A stretch of DNA of 64,000 nt from Runella rosea (GTDB taxonomy: Bacteria; Bacteroidota; Bacteroidia; Cytophagales; Spirosomataceae): NCBI RefSeq assembly GCF_003325355.1, contig NZ_CP030850.1, positions 62,001-126,000 on the forward strand. Reading direction: 5' to 3'. The notes under the pieces were generated by a model. The model was not told where the DNA came from. It did not search any database and was given only the letters and a program-made list of their open reading frames with translations. Position numbers and translations under genes: made by a program. Below are positions 15,940-25,584 of the stretch, one piece after another. Numbering within the stretch: the first letter of the stretch is position 1; each line of letters starts with the position of its first letter.

Positions 15940-17532
15940 ATGAAAAGTACAGTCACCGAGCGTGATATTTTGGTAAAGCAGATTCGTCGTATAAATCAAT
16001 ACGACGCAGTACGGCGTTTTTTTAAGTTGTTGAAGGAGATGATTGACAGTTTGGACTTACCGCTCAACTCCGCCCAGATTGCGTTTACAATCAGTGATAA
16101 GCACCCTCGAATTACGGCAAATCTAAACAACCACACCTGCTTGCAGATTTCTGGAAAAAAGGAAAATGTGGGTGTGGGATTGTTGTTTAAAAAAGAGCTT
16201 TTGAACAAAGCTCCGTTGAATAACAGTAACATTATTTTTGAGGATAAAAGTACTTCTGATTATACACTAGGTTGGATTAAATACGCCGATAAACATTTGT
16301 GGCAAAACGAAAGTATTGTGCAATACTGGATTGATTCGTTACAAGATTTAAAGCAAATGGCTACATCGACCAACCACCGCGAGTTGCACAATAATGCGGT
16401 TTATCATGCTGCTGAAGATGATGCCTTTAACGCAGAAGTGTTGGGATTAGCGGAAAAAAGATATGAGATAACGAGCGGAAAAACAACGCTTAAAGACTCG
16501 GAAGAAGTGTATAAAGTACCCGTTGAAAAACCTCAAATCCCCCTTAATTACGTTTTGTATGGCCCGCCCGGAACGGGCAAAACCTACGAGGTTCAGCAGC
16601 TTTGTCGCGTTTATTCACACAAATTTATCACCTTCCATCAATCCTTTAGTTATGAGGAATTTGTGGAAGGAATTCGCCCCGAAACCATCGGCGACAAAAT
16701 CAGCTATCGGGTACGGAAAGGGGTTTTTTATGAGGCCTGTTTGGAGGCGCTCAGGAAAGCAGATTACCAAAGTTTTGAAGGTTGCATCACGGATGCTGCC
16801 CACACCCGAAAAGCGAGATTTGACCGCGCCGAACCAGTTTTTATGGTCATTGATGAAATCAACCGCGCCAATATCTCTAAGGTGTTGGGCGAGCTCATCA
16901 CGCTCATTGAGCCGTCTAAGCGGTTGGGGGCTGAAAATGAGCTGTGGGTCACGTTGCCGTATTCGCAGGAGCGTTTTGGAGTGCCGCCCAATCTTTACAT
17001 TTTAGGAACAATGAACTCCGCCGACCGTTCCATTGCGCTGTTGGATACTGCCCTACGCCGAAGGTTTCATTTTGCCGAGCGACAACCCAACGAAACGCTG
17101 CTCGAAGGCAGGGTTATTGAAACGACTGATTTAGGACGACTGTTGCGCACGCTCAACGAGCGTATCGAATTTTTGCACGACCGTGACCACGTTATCGGGC
17201 ACGCATATTTGATGAATATTCATACATTTGAGCAACTTTGCAAGGCCATGAGAGACCAGATTATTCCGTTGTTGCAGGAGTATTTTTATGATGATTGGCG
17301 CAAGATTCAGCTGGTATTGGCCGACAATGACCGTTGGGGTAAACCCACTGATTGTAAGCTAATTCAGGTCAAAAAACAATACACGTCATCGCTTGAACGG
17401 GAACTTTTTGGCGAAGACCTTGAAAACGCCGAAAATGTAATAACTTATGAACCGAATCCTGCCTTAGCAGAAGGCCGTTTTGAAGACTTGCCTAAGGACA
17501 TTTTCAAGTGGATTTATGAGAAAAATAATTAA
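15940..17532 (+). CDS. McrB-type AAA+ ATPase
   Basis: A 530-residue protein starting [14 protein letters not shown] (15940; earlier in-frame ATGs exist at 15856 and 15910). Residues 1-195 form an uncharacterised N-terminal domain. The AAA+ module of McrB type has a Walker A (GPPGTGKT, 208-215), a Walker B (VIDEINRAN, 303-311), a sensor/signature [15 protein letters not shown] (356-370) and arginine-finger-like ALRRRF. McrB works with the nuclease McrC in modified-DNA restriction, but no McrC follows. Instead a DUF433/DUF5615 pair and a VWA protein lie in the same operon. The N-terminal domain would define the target and is unlike the methylcytosine reader of E. coli McrB as far as I can see. 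Confidence 0.85.
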   Translation: MKSTVTERDILVKQIRRINQYDAVRRFFKLLKEMIDSLDLPLNSAQIAFTISDKHPRITANLNNHTCLQISGKKENVGVGLLFKKELLNKAPLNNSNIIFEDKSTSDYTLGWIKYADKHLWQNESIVQYWIDSLQDLKQMATSTNHRELHNNAVYHAAEDDAFNAEVLGLAEKRYEITSGKTTLKDSEEVYKVPVEKPQIPLNYVLYGPPGTGKTYEVQQLCRVYSHKFITFHQSFSYEEFVEGIRPETIGDKISYRVRKGVFYEACLEALRKADYQSFEGCITDAAHTRKARFDRAEPVFMVIDEINRANISKVLGELITLIEPSKRLGAENELWVTLPYSQERFGVPPNLYILGTMNSADRSIALLDTALRRRFHFAERQPNETLLEGRVIETTDLGRLLRTLNERIEFLHDRDHVIGHAYLMNIHTFEQLCKAMRDQIIPLLQEYFYDDWRKIQLVLADNDRWGKPTDCKLIQVKKQYTSSLERELFGEDLENAENVITYEPNPALAEGRFEDLPKDIFKWIYEKNN

Positions 17533-17559
17533 TTTTACAGGCAATCAATGACTTTGATT

Positions 17560-17799
17560 ATGAACGAATTGCTTAACCGTATCGAAACAAATCCTGCCGT
17601 ATTAACTGGAAAACCAGTAATTCGGGGGACAAGGCTATCTGTTCAATACATTGTTGGTCAATTGGCGCATGGAGCCACATTTAAAGAAATTTTGGAAGAA
17701 TATCCCTATCTTCAGGAAAATGATATATATGCTTGTTTGGCATTTGCTGAGCAAATATTAGAGAATAGCCTCTTTTATCCACTTCCACAGAGCGCCTAA
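17560..17799 (+). CDS. DUF433 antitoxin-like protein
   Basis: A 79-residue protein with the DUF433 signature NPAVLTGKPVIRGTRLSV and a helix-turn-helix-like middle (ATFKEILEEYPYLQENDIYA). Family members act as antitoxins next to DUF5615 PIN-like proteins. The start at MNELLNRIE is chosen; four extra codons upstream are open. The stop shares a base with the next start (TAATG). It lies 27 bases after the AAA+ gene. Confidence 0.85.
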   Translation: MNELLNRIETNPAVLTGKPVIRGTRLSVQYIVGQLAHGATFKEILEEYPYLQENDIYACLAFAEQILENSLFYPLPQSA

Positions 17800-18158
17800 T
17801 GAAATTTATTGTCGATGAGTGTGCTGGGCCTTCTGTTGCACGCTTTTTAGTTTCGCTAGGAAATGATGTTTATTCCGTTCCTGACTCTTCCCCTGGTTGG
17901 AAAGACGAGCAAGTGCTTCAAAAAGCGAATGATGAAAGTAGGGTATTGGTCACAAACGATAAGGATTTTGGAGAGTTGATTTTTAAAAAAAAGTTACAAC
18001 ATGCTGGGGTGATTTTTATGAGACTGGAAAATGAAAGAATCGCTAATAAAATACAGGTATTGAAAAGCTTCTTCGAAAATTACCCTAATCTTGATTTGTC
18101 GGGTTTTATAGTTCTGACAGAAAAAGTGGTTCGTTTCAGTAAATTCGTCAATCCTTGA
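17799..18158 (+). CDS. DUF5615 PIN-like toxin
   Basis: A 119-residue PIN-like protein with VDECAGPSVARFL at the N-terminus (acidic residues 5-6) and VTNDKDFGEL in the middle (about 50-58), the conserved acidic positions of the DUF5615/Mut7-C-like nucleases. It forms a typical pair with the upstream DUF433 gene. Its TGA overlaps the ATG of the VWA gene (TGATG), so the pair is translationally coupled on both sides and is not an isolated module. Confidence 0.85.
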   Translation: MKFIVDECAGPSVARFLVSLGNDVYSVPDSSPGWKDEQVLQKANDESRVLVTNDKDFGELIFKKKLQHAGVIFMRLENERIANKIQVLKSFFENYPNLDLSGFIVLTEKVVRFSKFVNP

Positions 18159-19297
18159 TGATTGCCCGCCAAACATCTCTCTCTGGGCACATCGTGGCCT
18201 TTAGCCGTTTTTTGCGGGCGAGCGGTATTCCCGTTGGGCCTGATCGTGAGGCAGATGCGCTCAAAGCACTGGCCGAAATCAACGTGGGCGACGAAGTACA
18301 GTTTTATCTGGCATTGCGCAGTGTTTATCCCCAAAACCGTAAACAACTACGGGAGTTTGACGAGCTATATGTAAAGTATTGGAAAGAACTTGCCAAAGCT
18401 GTTGATTCCAAAATAAAAGAAGACGCGGAAGAGAGCAAATCTAAAAAAAAGAAAAATAATCAAAATGGTGAAGCGTCGTTTGAAGCCCTGAAAAACTGGC
18501 TGAGTGGCAACCGTCAGCCTGAGCAGGAGGAACTTGCCTCATATAGTTTGGGCGAGCCGCTTTCCCAAAAAGACTTTGGTTCGTATACCGACGAAGATTT
18601 ATATGAAGCGCGGAAAATCATCCGGACGTTGGTGCAGCGAATGGCAAAAACGATGAGCCGCCGCTACGAAGCGGCTCGTAGCGGTGGGCAGTTGGATTTG
18701 CGGCGCGTACTTCGCAACAACTTTCGGAAAGGGGATGAAATCATTGATTTATTTTACCGCCGTCCCGCCCGCAATAAAATTCGGTTGGTGCTCCTCTGCG
18801 ACGTGAGCAAATCCATGGAGCTTTATAGCCGTTTTTGGGTGCAGTTTATGTTTGCGTTTCAAAATTTGTACCAATCCATCGAAACCTTTGTATTCAGCAC
18901 TCGCCTGTGCCGTATCACTGAAGATTTAAAAGAAATGGAGTATACAAAGGCCCTCGAAAATCTGACGGAACGCGTGCCACATTGGTCGGGTGGAACTGAT
19001 ATTGGAGCCGTTTTGCGCGAGTTTGTGCAGGAATATGCCATGCGTAAGCTCAATTCCCGCACCATCGTGCTCATCATCAGCGACGGTATGGATACGGGCG
19101 AGGGCGACGATTTGGCGCTGAACATGGAGCGCATTCGTCGGAAAGCCCGCCGCGTTATTTGGCTCAATCCATTGGCGGGTTCGCCTGATTATCGCCCCGA
19201 AGTGAAAGCGCTTAAAGCGGTGCTACCGCATTTGGATTTGCACGCGCCCGCCCACAATTTGGAGAGCCTCAAACGGGTGGTGGAGCAGTTGCGGTGA
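18158..19297 (+). CDS. CoxE-like VWA-domain protein
   Basis: The 379-residue protein has a helical N-terminal part, a lysine-rich linker (about 86-108) and a C-terminal von Willebrand factor A domain. The metal-ion site is intact (DVSKS at 215-219, Thr280 in SGGTDIG, Asp309 in ISDGMDTG). CoxE-type VWA proteins partner with MoxR-type AAA+ ATPases as chaperone or remodelling pairs. Here the only AAA+ in the operon is the McrB-type gene, so the two may work together. MoaD follows 53 bases downstream, recalling the link of CoxD/CoxE with molybdenum enzymes. Confidence 0.85.
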   Translation: MIARQTSLSGHIVAFSRFLRASGIPVGPDREADALKALAEINVGDEVQFYLALRSVYPQNRKQLREFDELYVKYWKELAKAVDSKIKEDAEESKSKKKKNNQNGEASFEALKNWLSGNRQPEQEELASYSLGEPLSQKDFGSYTDEDLYEARKIIRTLVQRMAKTMSRRYEAARSGGQLDLRRVLRNNFRKGDEIIDLFYRRPARNKIRLVLLCDVSKSMELYSRFWVQFMFAFQNLYQSIETFVFSTRLCRITEDLKEMEYTKALENLTERVPHWSGGTDIGAVLREFVQEYAMRKLNSRTIVLIISDGMDTGEGDDLALNMERIRRKARRVIWLNPLAGSPDYRPEVKALKAVLPHLDLHAPAHNLESLKRVVEQLR

Positions 19298-19350
19298 ATG
19301 TTTTTAAAAGGATAAATGTTGAGAAACTATACAAATTTTAGTTAGTACAA

Positions 19351-19593
19351 ATGAACCTTAAAATACTGTCCTTCGGGATTGCCAAAGAAATAATCGGTCA
19401 GCTCGAATTGCCCGTACAGTTGTCTGACGCAGCAACCGTGGCCGATTTGAAGCAGTTTTTGATTACTCAATTCCCTGATTTTCAGAAGTTATCTTCGCTA
19501 CGGGTAGCCATCAATACCGAATACGTCGACGATTCGACCCTGTTGCATTCCAACGACGAAATCGTGCTCATTCCGCCCGTTAGCGGAGGCTAA
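19351..19593 (+). CDS. moaD: MoaD/ThiS-family sulfur carrier
   Basis: The 80-residue ubiquitin-like protein ends in PPVSGG, the diglycine tail that is activated by MoeB and thiocarboxylated for molybdopterin synthesis. The length and hydrophobic pattern match MoaD (about 80 residues). It follows the VWA gene on the same strand. MoaE and other cofactor genes are not in the window. Confidence 0.82.
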   Translation: MNLKILSFGIAKEIIGQLELPVQLSDAATVADLKQFLITQFPDFQKLSSLRVAINTEYVDDSTLLHSNDEIVLIPPVSGG

Positions 19594-19643
19594 AATGCTT
19601 TTTAAAACTTTGATTGAATTTTTTTATTACTTACCAAAATACT

Positions 19644-20489
19644 GTGAAACTCATCGAATGTCCACGGGATGCCATGCAGGGGCTGACCGATTTTGTTCCA
19701 ACGGAAACAAAAATAAATTACTTAAATCGTCTGTTGCAAGTAGGTTTCGACACGCTTGATTTTGGCAGTTTTGTTTCCCCCAAAGCCATTCCGCAGATGC
19801 GCGATACGGCGGAGGTCGTCGAAAAGTTGGATTTATCCGCTACAAAAACCAAGTTGCTTGCCATCGTCGCCAACCTAAGAGGGGCGCAGGAGGCAGCTGT
19901 ATTTGAGCAGATTACGTATTTAGGTTTTCCATTATCCATCTCCGAAACCTTTCAACTCAAAAACACCAACAAGACCATTGCGCAAGCGTTTGACGAAGTG
20001 AGCGAAATTCAAAACCTGTGTTTGAACGCCAACAAACAATTGGTTGTGTATCTTTCGATGGGATTCGGCAATCATTACGGCGACTCGTACAGCCCCGAGC
20101 TGGTGGAGCAATTTTCGGAGCGTTTGGTGGGCATGGGCATCAACATCATTGCCCCGTCAGACACCATCGGAACGAGTACCACCGATGACATTAAAACATT
20201 GTACGGACATTTGCTCAAAAAATTCCCAAATGTTGAATTTGGGGCGCATCTTCATGCTAAATCGAGTCACGTGGCCAAGAAAGTAAGAGCCGCTTACAAA
20301 ACGGGAGTACAGCGCATTGATTGTGCCGTTCGGGGCTTTGGCGGTTGCCCACTGGCCGAAGATAAACTGGTAGGAAATTTGGCGACGGAACTGGTCGTGA
20401 GTGAGTTGAATCAGTTAGAAGCAAAACTTACCATCGACGAGCAACAGCTCGCGCAGGCGATGCTGGCATCTCAGTACGTTTTTGGATAA
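19644..20489 (+). CDS. Hydroxymethylglutaryl-CoA lyase
   Basis: This enzyme cleaves HMG-CoA to acetyl-CoA and acetoacetate in leucine breakdown. The product of 281 residues shows ECPRDAMQG near the N-terminus (Arg-Asp pair of the DRE-TIM superfamily), a TIM-barrel pattern, the metal-binding region FGAHLHAKSS and the family signature VRGFGGCPLAEDKLVGNLAT with its catalytic cysteine. The start is a GTG (19644); a TTG at 19614 would give a longer form. Its product acetoacetate can be activated by the ligase at 41318. Confidence 0.88.
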   Translation: MKLIECPRDAMQGLTDFVPTETKINYLNRLLQVGFDTLDFGSFVSPKAIPQMRDTAEVVEKLDLSATKTKLLAIVANLRGAQEAAVFEQITYLGFPLSISETFQLKNTNKTIAQAFDEVSEIQNLCLNANKQLVVYLSMGFGNHYGDSYSPELVEQFSERLVGMGINIIAPSDTIGTSTTDDIKTLYGHLLKKFPNVEFGAHLHAKSSHVAKKVRAAYKTGVQRIDCAVRGFGGCPLAEDKLVGNLATELVVSELNQLEAKLTIDEQQLAQAMLASQYVFG

Positions 20490-20537
20490 AAAAGGTCAGA
20501 AAATTTGTCGTGTGATGCTTCCCTGACCTTTTTCTGG

Positions 20538-21068
20538 CTAAGCATTGACCGCTTCTTGCGTGTTTTTCGGGCGCTTGTAAAGTGGCACGGTGCTGCATGG
20601 CTCACCAAACATAAGTGTTTGGGCTACAGGCTGTAATTTGCGCGTTATTTCCACATAAGCTGCTGTGGGTACCGGGTGTTTGCTGCATCCTTTTACCACG
20701 ACGCGGGCATCTCGATAGTCTTCTGGATTGATTTGGTTGATGGCATCAAAATAAAGTTTTTCTTCCAAGTCATTCAGGTTTCCAAAAACAACCGAGTTGG
20801 CGTGAGGCTCTAGCTGTAAGGCCAGCAACATATACGCCCATGTGGGGATGATGGCGTCTTCTGTACAGGTAATGGCAACGTTTTGGCCTTTGTATTGCGA
20901 CCAATCGTGGCTCTTCAAAAACTCCCGGAAGTCTTTTTCTTTCAGAATCATTCCCATGAAGAGATTCTCTTTCAAGTCGTACAGTACACGCGCTCCAGGG
21001 TGGTAATAATCTTCTAAATCTAACGTAACGAGGCCGCTTTTGGCAACGCGGTTGATGATTTCTTCCAT
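20538..21068 (-). CDS. DUF2480 family protein
   Basis: A 176-residue cytoplasmic protein conserved in Bacteroidota, recognised by MEEIINRVAKSGLVTLDLED and by the closing VPTAAYVEITRKLQPVAQTL. There is no known function. The start at 21068 matches the family N-terminus; eight upstream codons are also open. It is convergent with the HMG-CoA lyase gene. Confidence 0.78.
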   Translation of the reverse strand: MEEIINRVAKSGLVTLDLEDYYHPGARVLYDLKENLFMGMILKEKDFREFLKSHDWSQYKGQNVAITCTEDAIIPTWAYMLLALQLEPHANSVVFGNLNDLEEKLYFDAINQINPEDYRDARVVVKGCSKHPVPTAAYVEITRKLQPVAQTLMFGEPCSTVPLYKRPKNTQEAVNA

Positions 21069-21168
21069 TTTACTTAATAGTATGCTTTGCACTTAATGCA
21101 ACACACATTACAGGTCGAAAGTTTGTGAACGCGAGGCATAAATAGCAAATTTGTTGTTCGACAAATGC

Positions 21169-21176
21169 TACCTTTG
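21169..21176 (+). promoter_or_regulatory. -7 promoter element before the CCA-adding enzyme gene
   Basis: TACCTTTG matches the Bacteroidota -7 consensus TAnnTTTG and lies 21 bases before the chosen ATG at 21198, giving a short leader. No well-spaced -33 element is evident. Confidence 0.5.
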
Positions 21177-21197
21177 CAGCTTATAAAGTTTGGAAGA

Positions 21198-22613
21198 ATG
21201 AATTTTAGTGAAGTCTTAGATAAACATTCTATTTTTAACGTTGTCGCTCAATCTGCCAAGGAGCTTGGAGTAGACGCCTATGTGATAGGAGGTTATGTAC
21301 GTGATTTAATTTTAAAGCGTCCTTCCAAAGACATCGACATTGTATCCATCGGGAGTGGCATAGCATTGGCGGAGGCGGTAGCCAAAAAGCTTGGCGTACA
21401 CGTGAATGTGTTTAAGAACTTTGGTACCGCGCAGTTTCGGGTGGATGATTTAGACATTGAGTTTGTGGGTGCGCGGCGAGAATCTTACCGTACAGAATCC
21501 CGCAAACCAATAGTGGAAGACGGCACGTTGCACGACGACCAAAATCGACGGGATTTTACCATCAATGCCATGGGTATCAGCCTGAATGCTGAAAATTATG
21601 GCGAGTTGATTGACCCTTTTAATGGTATTGACGACTTACGCAGAAAGCTCATTCGGACACCGCTTGACCCCGAAATTACCTTCTCTGATGACCCACTGCG
21701 CATGATGCGGGCGGTGCGTTTTGCAACTCAACTGAATTTTGACATTGAACCCGATACCTTTGATGGTCTGGTTAAAACCGCTGAGCGCATTGATATTATT
21801 TCTAAAGAGAGAATCAACGACGAACTTAACAAAATCATTTTGTCGGCGGTGCCTTCCTATGGCTTTAAACTGTTGCACCAAGCAGGTATTTTAAAGCGAA
21901 TTTTTCCTGAATTTGTAGAGTTACAAGGGGCTGAATATCAAGACGGAAAAGGTCATAAAGATAATTTTTATCATACGTTGCAGGTATTGGATAATATTTC
22001 CAAACATACCGACGACTTGTGGCTGCGTTGGGCGGCCATCATGCACGATATTGCCAAGCCCGCCACCAAGCGTTTTGATAAAAAAGTAGGGTGGACCTTC
22101 CACGGGCACGAAGATTTGGGTGCGCGCTTTACGCCGCGCATTTTTCGTCAAATGAAATTGCCGATGAATGAAAACATGCGTTTTGTTCAAAAACTCGTTC
22201 GGCTTCACCTGCGGCCCATTGCGTTGTCGAAAGAAACCATTTCTGACTCGGCGTTGCGGCGGTTATTGTTTGATGCAGGCGCCGATTTGGAGGCGTTGAT
22301 GACCCTTTGCCGGGCCGATATAACCTCCAAGAACCCCGAGAAAGTCAAAAAACACCTGTTGAATTTCGACAAAGTTGAACAAAAGCTCTACGACCTCGAA
22401 GCCCGCGACCAAATACGAAATTTTCAGCCCGTCATCACGGGAGAAGTTATCATGGAAGCCTTTGGGCTGAAACCTTCTGCTGAAGTAGGCGTTATTAAAA
22501 CAGCTGTTCGTGAGGCGATTCTGGACGGGATTATCCCGAATGTTTTCGAGCCGGCCTATGCTTTTATGCTCGAAGAAGGCAAAAAAATGGGATTGGGGCC
22601 CGTGGCTTCTTAA
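21198..22613 (+). CDS. cca: CCA-adding/HD-domain tRNA nucleotidyltransferase
   Basis: This enzyme builds or repairs the 3' CCA end of tRNA. The 471-residue product has the class II nucleotidyltransferase motifs GGYVRD (31-36) and DIDIVSIG with Asp45 and Asp47. RRDFTINAMG and the RNA- and nucleotide-binding neck (DPLRMMRAVRFATQ) follow. An HD domain (MHDIAKP) comes after. Neither tRNA at 45546-45746 encodes CCA, so the host depends on this enzyme. The start at MNFSEVLDKH is preferred over an ATG eleven codons upstream. Confidence 0.9.
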   Translation: MNFSEVLDKHSIFNVVAQSAKELGVDAYVIGGYVRDLILKRPSKDIDIVSIGSGIALAEAVAKKLGVHVNVFKNFGTAQFRVDDLDIEFVGARRESYRTESRKPIVEDGTLHDDQNRRDFTINAMGISLNAENYGELIDPFNGIDDLRRKLIRTPLDPEITFSDDPLRMMRAVRFATQLNFDIEPDTFDGLVKTAERIDIISKERINDELNKIILSAVPSYGFKLLHQAGILKRIFPEFVELQGAEYQDGKGHKDNFYHTLQVLDNISKHTDDLWLRWAAIMHDIAKPATKRFDKKVGWTFHGHEDLGARFTPRIFRQMKLPMNENMRFVQKLVRLHLRPIALSKETISDSALRRLLFDAGADLEALMTLCRADITSKNPEKVKKHLLNFDKVEQKLYDLEARDQIRNFQPVITGEVIMEAFGLKPSAEVGVIKTAVREAILDGIIPNVFEPAYAFMLEEGKKMGLGPVAS

Positions 22614-22617
22614 CTAT

Positions 22618-22941
22618 TTAGCTGGATTTTACGGTGGGCATTTCGTCGATGCCCAAAGTAGTCAGTGTGGGGTTTAATGTGTAGGGCGTAATGGTTATTT
22701 TGAATACTTTATGCCCCGCCACGTCAAAGTCGCACGTGTATTTTCCTTTGGCCTGCAAACTCCGATAGACTGCTGAATAATTAATTTTGAGGGGCCAGCC
22801 ATTGAGCGCTAATTGCGACGATATATTTTCAATGGTTTTCTTCAGATTTGAAAAATAGGTAACAAACGGTTCGCGTTGGCGTAAATTATTGAGCGAACCG
22901 ATGTAGGTGATGCGCACTTCGTAAATGGTTTGTTGGAGCAT
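22618..22941 (-). CDS. Hypothetical protein
   Basis: A 107-residue product starting MLQQTIYEVRITYIG. It is mixed alpha/beta, with no signal peptide or recognised domain, and is convergent with the CCA gene only 4 bases away. The upstream sixteen codons of the open frame look non-coding. Confidence 0.5.
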   Translation of the reverse strand: MLQQTIYEVRITYIGSLNNLRQREPFVTYFSNLKKTIENISSQLALNGWPLKINYSAVYRSLQAKGKYTCDFDVAGHKVFKITITPYTLNPTLTTLGIDEMPTVKSS

Positions 22942-23065
22942 TTTCCGTGATTTTTTGTCAAAAATTTGAACTGAATCAAATTTTTGCAATTTTATGAAAA
23001 ACTATTCGATTATTTTTCATTGGCTAAACTTTTTTATCTGCTTCGTCGTTTCAACTATAATTGCT

Positions 23066-23103
23066 TAAAAAAGAAAAAAGCCGTTGGTCTCCCAGCGGCT
23101 TTT
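23066..23103 (-). terminator. Terminator after the Gfo/Idh/MocA gene
   Basis: On the minus strand a stem of eight pairs (23099-23092 with 23087-23080), extended by A-T pairs, is followed by a T-rich run interrupted by one C. It lies about 90 bases past the stop of the oxidoreductase gene. Confidence 0.72.
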
Positions 23104-23193
23104 GCAATTTATCTAACTCCCGTTTTTCTCTCCCCGATTTTTACTTTCAATTTTGTTTTTTTTGTGTATGTTACACCAATAACTTAGGGTTTT

Positions 23194-24477
23194 TCATATC
23201 CAGTCCCAGCCTTTTCGATAGTCGCGTGACAATAGATCATTGGCTTCTCCGTCGTGACGAAATTTTTCTTTTTTTGCATTCCAGTGTAACTCCCGCCCTA
23301 GACGCCACGAAATAAGTCCAAGGTGCATAGGAAGAGTCATTTGACGGGCGTATTCAAGGTTAGATTCGGGTTGCGTACGGGTCTTGACGGCGTTTACAAA
23401 ATTTTGCTGATGCCCAGGCGACCGCTGAATGCTGAGAGGAACCGTTTCGACATCATTCATGAGCATTCCGCCGATGTTAATTTCGCGGGTGTTATAATCA
23501 CAGAGAAGCGTACCTTTATCTCCTTCAAAATAGGCACCAATGCCCCGATTGGCCGCTCCCGGCACGTTGGGTGGCGTGGTAGTCCAGTGAATTTTGAGAT
23601 TGTCGAACTGATAATCAACATCAATCCATTTGGGAGTATTGCCAATGCCCTCCCCAACTTCTCCTTTGGCGCTGATGGTAGTAAGATTTTGGGGATTGAT
23701 GGCCCACCAGACCACATCGGCAATGTGACTCCAAAAGTCCTGATACACCCCACCTGAATAATCCAGAAAATAGCGATAATTGAAATGACACCGCTCGGGC
23801 GTGTACTTTGAATAAGGGGCGGGCCCGAGCCAAAAATCCCAATTGAGGGTAGAGGGTGGTTCCTGATAGTTGGCTGGCCCCAGTACGGGCGGTGCTCCGG
23901 GTTTCCAAAGTCGCACGGTATGAACATTGCCAATGGCACCCGAACGAATGATTTCAACGACGCGGTGGTAGTTGTCTCCCGCGTGGATTTGGGTGCCTAA
24001 CTGAAAAATTCGGTCGTGGCGTTTGAGCGATTTAAGCATTTTTTGTCCTTCACGCACGCTGTACGACAGCGGTTTTTCTCCGTACACATCTTTTCCCGCT
24101 TCAAAAGCCAATATCGCTACTTGGGCGTGCCAATGGTCGGGCGTTGCGCAGGTGATGGCGTCAATGTCTTTGCGTTCTAATATTCGACGAAAATCGCTGT
24201 ATAATTGGACCTTTGTGTCGGGTTGTAAACCCAACAAGGTTTTTTGAGCAGAAGCTAGATGCGTTTCGTCTAAGTCGCACAGTGCTGCTATTTCTACTTC
24301 TGGCAACCCTGCAAACCATTTCAGGTGTTGCGTTCCCATGCCACCCAATCCGATGTGGGCTACCCGCAGGCGGTCGCTGGGGGCTACTTTGCGCGTAAAA
24401 CCCGTTAGAAAGGGAAGGCTGAGGGCAGCGGCACTGCTCTGTTTTAAAAAACGACGGCGATTTAGAAGGTGGCTCAT
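23194..24477 (-). CDS. Gfo/Idh/MocA family oxidoreductase, Tat-exported
   Basis: A 427-residue NAD(P)-dependent oxidoreductase of the glucose-fructose oxidoreductase/inositol dehydrogenase family. It opens with a Tat signal (NRRRFLKQSSAAALSLPFL), then a Rossmann fold (HIGLGGMG, about 41-48), the EKPLSYSV motif with the family lysine, and a C-terminal beta-sheet domain. Bacteroidota carry many such exported members in sugar metabolism. No neighbouring sugar operon is present, so the substrate is unknown. Confidence 0.85.
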   Translation of the reverse strand: MSHLLNRRRFLKQSSAAALSLPFLTGFTRKVAPSDRLRVAHIGLGGMGTQHLKWFAGLPEVEIAALCDLDETHLASAQKTLLGLQPDTKVQLYSDFRRILERKDIDAITCATPDHWHAQVAILAFEAGKDVYGEKPLSYSVREGQKMLKSLKRHDRIFQLGTQIHAGDNYHRVVEIIRSGAIGNVHTVRLWKPGAPPVLGPANYQEPPSTLNWDFWLGPAPYSKYTPERCHFNYRYFLDYSGGVYQDFWSHIADVVWWAINPQNLTTISAKGEVGEGIGNTPKWIDVDYQFDNLKIHWTTTPPNVPGAANRGIGAYFEGDKGTLLCDYNTREINIGGMLMNDVETVPLSIQRSPGHQQNFVNAVKTRTQPESNLEYARQMTLPMHLGLISWRLGRELHWNAKKEKFRHDGEANDLLSRDYRKGWDWI

Positions 24478-24701
24478 AAGGTTGGATAAAGGTTTATTCC
24501 AAAAGCGTAAAAAGCACTGATTCTCACCGCGAACTGAAAAGAAGAAAAAAGTTTTAAGGCTCCGAAGGAGAAAGTCGGGGGGCTCATGTGAATTGCTGAA
24601 GCCTAAAAAATACCCTTTAACCCTAAATTGCCCCTTTTTTATTCAAAAGCGACAAACTAACTTGCGTTTACATTATGAATTAACCCAAACGTCTGAACGA
24701 T

Positions 24702-25562
24702 ATGCCACAAAAGTTATCTCCGATTAGTAAGCCATCCGAATTGGTCGCGTCAGTACAGGAAAAAAATCTGGTTATTGTGGACGCCCGGGCGGGAGCTGGA
24801 GCAAAAGATAGATACGCCGCTCGCCATTTAGCGGGAGCGTTGTTTGTTGATTTAGAAAAACAATTGGCCAACGTGCCAGCGGATGCCTCAAAAGGAGGCC
24901 GTCATCCATTGCCTGACCTTATGCAATTTGCGCAAGTGTTAACCCAACTTGGCATCGGGCCCGACACGCACGTTGTAGTGTATGATGACAAAAACGGGGG
25001 GAATGCGGCCGCTCGTTTTTGGTGGATGCTGAAAGCCATTGGACACGAAAATGTACAAGTACTTGATGGCGGGTTGGATGCCGCCGTAAATGCAGGTTTC
25101 CCCGTTAGCTCAGCAGAGGAAACGCCTTCTATTCCCGAAAAAACCTATGAAAGACTTCGATGGACGTTGCCGTTGTCGGACATCAACGAAGTAGAAAAAG
25201 TAGCCAATGATGTTGATTATCTGGTGATTGATGTGCGTGACAAAGACCGTTTTGATGGAAAAGTTGAACCCATTGATTTGATTGCGGGGCACATTCCAGG
25301 GGCGGTCAATATTCCTTTTACGAGCAATTTGGACGCTAATGGATTTTATCTTTCACCTGCTGAACTGAAAGAAAAATACACGGAAGCCTTGAATGGAAGA
25401 GATGCCCAGCATGTCATTGTTCATTGCGGTTCGGGCGTGACCGCCTGTCATACGTTGCTTGCCATGGCCTACGCTGAAATGGAAATTCCCAAACTCTATG
25501 TGGGCTCGTGGAGCGAATGGTCAAGAACCGACCGTCCGATGTTTACCTTGACGAAAGATTAG
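24702..25562 (+). CDS. Two-domain sulfurtransferase (rhodanese/3-mercaptopyruvate type)
   Basis: A 286-residue protein with two rhodanese domains. The N-terminal one is inactive in appearance (VVYDDKNGGNAAARFWW). The C-terminal domain holds the active loop CGSGVTAC with Cys242. The CGSGVT loop is typical of mercaptopyruvate sulfurtransferases, which move sulfur from 3-mercaptopyruvate to thiols or cyanide. The gene stands alone between divergent and convergent neighbours and ends at a shared terminator. Confidence 0.85.
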   Translation: MPQKLSPISKPSELVASVQEKNLVIVDARAGAGAKDRYAARHLAGALFVDLEKQLANVPADASKGGRHPLPDLMQFAQVLTQLGIGPDTHVVVYDDKNGGNAAARFWWMLKAIGHENVQVLDGGLDAAVNAGFPVSSAEETPSIPEKTYERLRWTLPLSDINEVEKVANDVDYLVIDVRDKDRFDGKVEPIDLIAGHIPGAVNIPFTSNLDANGFYLSPAELKEKYTEALNGRDAQHVIVHCGSGVTACHTLLAMAYAEMEIPKLYVGSWSEWSRTDRPMFTLTKD

Positions 25563-25584
25563 GGTCAGATATGATAAAAACCAA

